This document shows positions 6,486-8,089 of a stretch of DNA of 8,089 bases, one piece after another. Position 1 is the first letter of the stretch, and every line of letters starts with the position of its first letter. This stretch comes from Caldifarciminota bacterium. Its GTDB lineage: Bacteria; Hydrothermota; Tepidihabitantia; Tepidihabitantales; JAOUPE01. A program made the translations under genes and the position numbers. The notes beneath the pieces are model-generated. The model had not been told where the DNA came from. It worked only from the letters and a program-made list of their open reading frames with translations, and made no database searches. The stretch lies in NCBI GenBank assembly GCA_029880025.1, contig JAOUPE010000062.1, positions 1 to 8,089 of the forward strand. The letters are read 5' to 3'.

Positions 6486-6607
6486 GTATATACCAATCCA
6501 CCCTGATATTCAGGAATTATTATTTTATTAAATTTATCATATCAAAATTTATTGCTCCTCCGAATTCTCTTATTATACCATTCCTGAACAGGTGGTTGGA
6601 TAAATAC
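6486..6607. repeat. Imperfect inverted repeat in divergent intergenic region
   Basis: The left arm (6486-6517) and right arm (6580-6607) are inverted copies with small gaps. TTCAGGAAT at 6509-6517 matches ATTCCTGAA at 6580-6588 exactly; CCAATCCACC at 6493-6502 pairs with GGTGGTTGG at 6591-6599 with one extra base; and the tips read GTAT and ATAC. The 62-bp centre is AT-rich and holds a smaller inverted pair (TAAATTT 6529-6535 / AAATTTA 6545-6551). It may be a hairpin in the leader of the rightward gene, a regulator-binding region, or a small non-coding mobile element. The rest of the 243-bp gap (6409-6651) holds only the leftward promoter and, at 6617-6622, a TTGACA without a good -10. Confidence 0.6.
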
Positions 6608-6651
6608 ATTAATTGCTTGACAATTTCTGTAGGTTTATTAAGCTTTTAGTG

Positions 6652-8089
6652 ATGCAGGGTTTTAATTTAGATTACATCCAAACTTTACAATCCAGGGTCC
6701 TAATATCTAAATTTTTATTTTTAGGCATTATGCTTTTATTCGTTGGTCTATTTGCTTCACCAACTGAAATGAAAGAAATACCTTTTCATGTAAATGGGAC
6801 GATTGAAAAAGGAACTCTTTACCGCCAATCTGCAACTCAAAGTGTCAAAGGCGTGCCACGAGGTGCATCCCGAAACTCGAATCCTGCTACCCGAACTGGC
6901 GAATTTCTAATTGATACCAATATCGTTTATCTCCCCTCGTCAGTTAAAGAAGAAAATCCTGAGGTAGGTTTTGATGGCACAAACTATCTTGTTGTCTGGC
7001 AGGATATTCGGAATGCGCCATCTTCGGGTTATGATATTTATGGTTGCCGGGTGAATCAAAATGGTATTGTGCTTGACCCAGACGGTATCGTCATATCAAC
7101 CGTACCATATCTGGAGTGGAACCCCTCAGTAATTTTTGGTGGCACCAATCACTTTGTTGTCTGGGACCTGGGAGAAGTCCAACAAGACATTCTTTTTGCC
7201 CGGGTGAATCGAGATGGTGTTGTGCTTGACCCGAATGGCATCGCTATTTCCACTGTAGTAAATGAACAATATTATCCATCAGCTGCTTTTGACGGAACCA
7301 ATTATCTGGTTGTTTGGATAGACCGGCGTGGGCGTCGTGATGTCTATGGTGCGCGGGTGAATCAAAATGGTATTGTGCTTGACCCAAACGGTATTGCGAT
7401 TTGCACCTCAGCCTATTATTTAGAAACAGTTTCCTCAATTGCCTTTGATGGAACCAACTATTTTTTACTTTGTGGAAGCAGTCGGGGATACGATGTCTAT
7501 GGTGTCCGGGTGAATCAAGCCGGCATAGTCCTTGACACAAACGGTATTCCAATTATCGATGGACCGGGACCCCAAGTAGGGCACTCAATTGCCTTTGATG
7601 GAACTAATTATTTTGTTATCTGGCTCGACTTAAACACTCCTACTCCAGACCTCTATGGTGCGCGGGTAAATCAAGATGGTGTTGTGCTTGACACAAACGG
7701 TATTCCAATATGTACAACATTTGTTCTATTTGATTCCCAAGTTGCTTTTGATGGGACCAACTATCTCGTTGTCTGGACAAGCAATGCCTATGATATCACC
7801 GGTTCTCGAGTGAATCAAGATGGCGTAGTCCTTGACACAAACAGTATTCCCATATCAACTGCAATCCATTCCCAATGGGCCCCAGCCATTGCTTTTGATG
7901 GGACTAACTTTTTTGTCGTCTGGAGAGATGAGCGCAGTAGTTTTGCAGGGGATATTTATGGTGCCCGAGTGACTCAAGAAGGTGTCGTGCTTGACACAAA
8001 CGGTATTCCAATTTCAACTGTTCGGTCTCGCAAATGGAGTCCAGCCGTTGCCTTTGATGGGACAAATTACCTTGTCGTCTGGACCGATA
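6652..8089 (+). CDS. Secreted repeat protein with FDGTNYLVVW repeats, partial (3' end beyond window)
   Basis: I recognise the repeat style but no characterised function. The 479 codons seen run open to the right edge. Residues 1-20 form a long polar/basic N-region, 21-35 a hydrophobic core (FLFLGIMLLFVGLFA) with likely signal-peptidase cleavage near A35, and 36-104 a spacer. From residue 105 onward come seven full repeats of 49-55 residues and a partial eighth. The consensus is A-F-D-G-T-N-Y-x-V-V-W, then D-I-Y-G-A-R-V-N-Q-D-G, then V-V-L-D-T-N-G-I-P-I-S-T. Short alternating strands suggest four-stranded blades of a beta-propeller; this is inference. ATG 6652 follows an in-frame GTG at 6649; neither has a clear Shine-Dalgarno. 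A C-terminal sorting or anchoring domain, if any, lies outside the window. Likely role: extracellular or cell-surface binding protein. Divergent from the glycosyltransferase. Confidence 0.85.
   Translation, partial: MQGFNLDYIQTLQSRVLISKFLFLGIMLLFVGLFASPTEMKEIPFHVNGTIEKGTLYRQSATQSVKGVPRGASRNSNPATRTGEFLIDTNIVYLPSSVKEENPEVGFDGTNYLVVWQDIRNAPSSGYDIYGCRVNQNGIVLDPDGIVISTVPYLEWNPSVIFGGTNHFVVWDLGEVQQDILFARVNRDGVVLDPNGIAISTVVNEQYYPSAAFDGTNYLVVWIDRRGRRDVYGARVNQNGIVLDPNGIAICTSAYYLETVSSIAFDGTNYFLLCGSSRGYDVYGVRVNQAGIVLDTNGIPIIDGPGPQVGHSIAFDGTNYFVIWLDLNTPTPDLYGARVNQDGVVLDTNGIPICTTFVLFDSQVAFDGTNYLVVWTSNAYDITGSRVNQDGVVLDTNSIPISTAIHSQWAPAIAFDGTNFFVVWRDERSSFAGDIYGARVTQEGVVLDTNGIPISTVRSRKWSPAVAFDGTNYLVVWTD
6964..8089 (+). 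repeat. Array of about 150-bp coding repeats (7 full plus a partial)
   Basis: Repeat starts are at 6964, 7129, 7282, 7438, 7588, 7741, 7888 and 8047. Unit lengths are 165, 153, 156, 150, 153, 147 and 159 bp, all multiples of 3, so the frame is preserved. The DNA is strongly conserved around TTTGATGG-ACNAACTA, GGTGAATCAA-ATGG and CTTGAC-C/ACA-AACGGTAT. The loop between the first Trp-containing strand and the DIYG strand and the end loop vary most. The array continues past the window edge. Confidence 0.9.

Noticed and set aside
6617..6645. Possible promoter for the secreted repeat protein (TTGACA at 6617-6622)
   Set aside because: No acceptable -10 lies 16-18 bp downstream (AAGCTT-like at best), so I do not list it as a feature, though it would imply a leaderless mRNA.
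6455..6649. Plus-strand 64-codon open frame in the divergent gap
   Set aside because: It spans the inverted repeat, is AT-driven (Ile/Asn/Leu-rich), and lacks a Shine-Dalgarno or recognisable domain.
7244..7552. Minus-strand 102-codon open frame with repeated HRH/LGQAQYHFDSPAHHRH-like segments
   Set aside because: It is the antisense shadow of the coding repeats in the secreted protein; its internal repeats follow from theirs.

Overview
The window looks like a chromosomal segment from an uncultured, Gram-negative-type (diderm) bacterium. The diderm signs are a predicted lipoprotein with a C-terminal OmpA/Pal-like peptidoglycan-binding domain and a secreted repeat protein. Pyrimidine synthesis uses the NAD-linked class 1B dihydroorotate dehydrogenase (PyrD plus the flavin/iron-sulfur subunit PyrK), which suits an anaerobic or fermentative lifestyle. 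The short YYNTFYNA motif after the lipobox and the long FDGTNYLVVW-type repeats resemble proteins I associate with candidate division WOR-3/Stahlbacteria and related lineages. That placement is inference from memory, not proof.

Positions 1-5565 hold a tightly packed leftward (minus-strand) transcription unit. In transcription order it contains: a strong-looking sigma-70 type promoter (TTGACA, 17-bp spacer, TATACA); a TldD-family metalloprotease (4074-5516); a 672-residue TPR-OmpA lipoprotein (2038-4056); pyrK (1287-2048); pyrD (362-1285); and pyrF, which is cut by the left edge (1-387). All gaps are 17 bp or less, and lipoprotein/pyrK and pyrD/pyrF overlap. The last three genes carry out the last oxidation (dihydroorotate to orotate) and the final decarboxylation (OMP to UMP) of de novo pyrimidine synthesis. 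The first two genes concern proteolysis/peptide maturation and the envelope, so their link to pyrimidine synthesis is probably shared transcription rather than shared pathway.

Upstream of that unit, positions 5517-5691 hold the promoter and a nested inverted repeat built from CACGAAA units. Next is another leftward gene, a polyprenyl-phosphate-mannose-synthase-like family 2 glycosyltransferase (5692-6408), with its own promoter and an almost absent 5' leader. The divergent gap 6409-6651 is AT-rich and contains a 122-bp imperfect inverted repeat.

The right end (6652 to the window edge, plus strand) is an open-ended gene for a secreted protein. It has a signal peptide and at least seven and a partial eighth copies of a 49-55-residue repeat, plausibly beta-propeller blades. 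No RNA gene, CRISPR array, transposase or phage gene was seen. The most notable points are the repeat protein, a heptanucleotide repeat decoded in frame in two neighbouring genes, the lipoprotein's domain architecture, the PyrF Asp-to-Asn change and the two inverted-repeat elements. I did not find a convincing novel multi-gene system.
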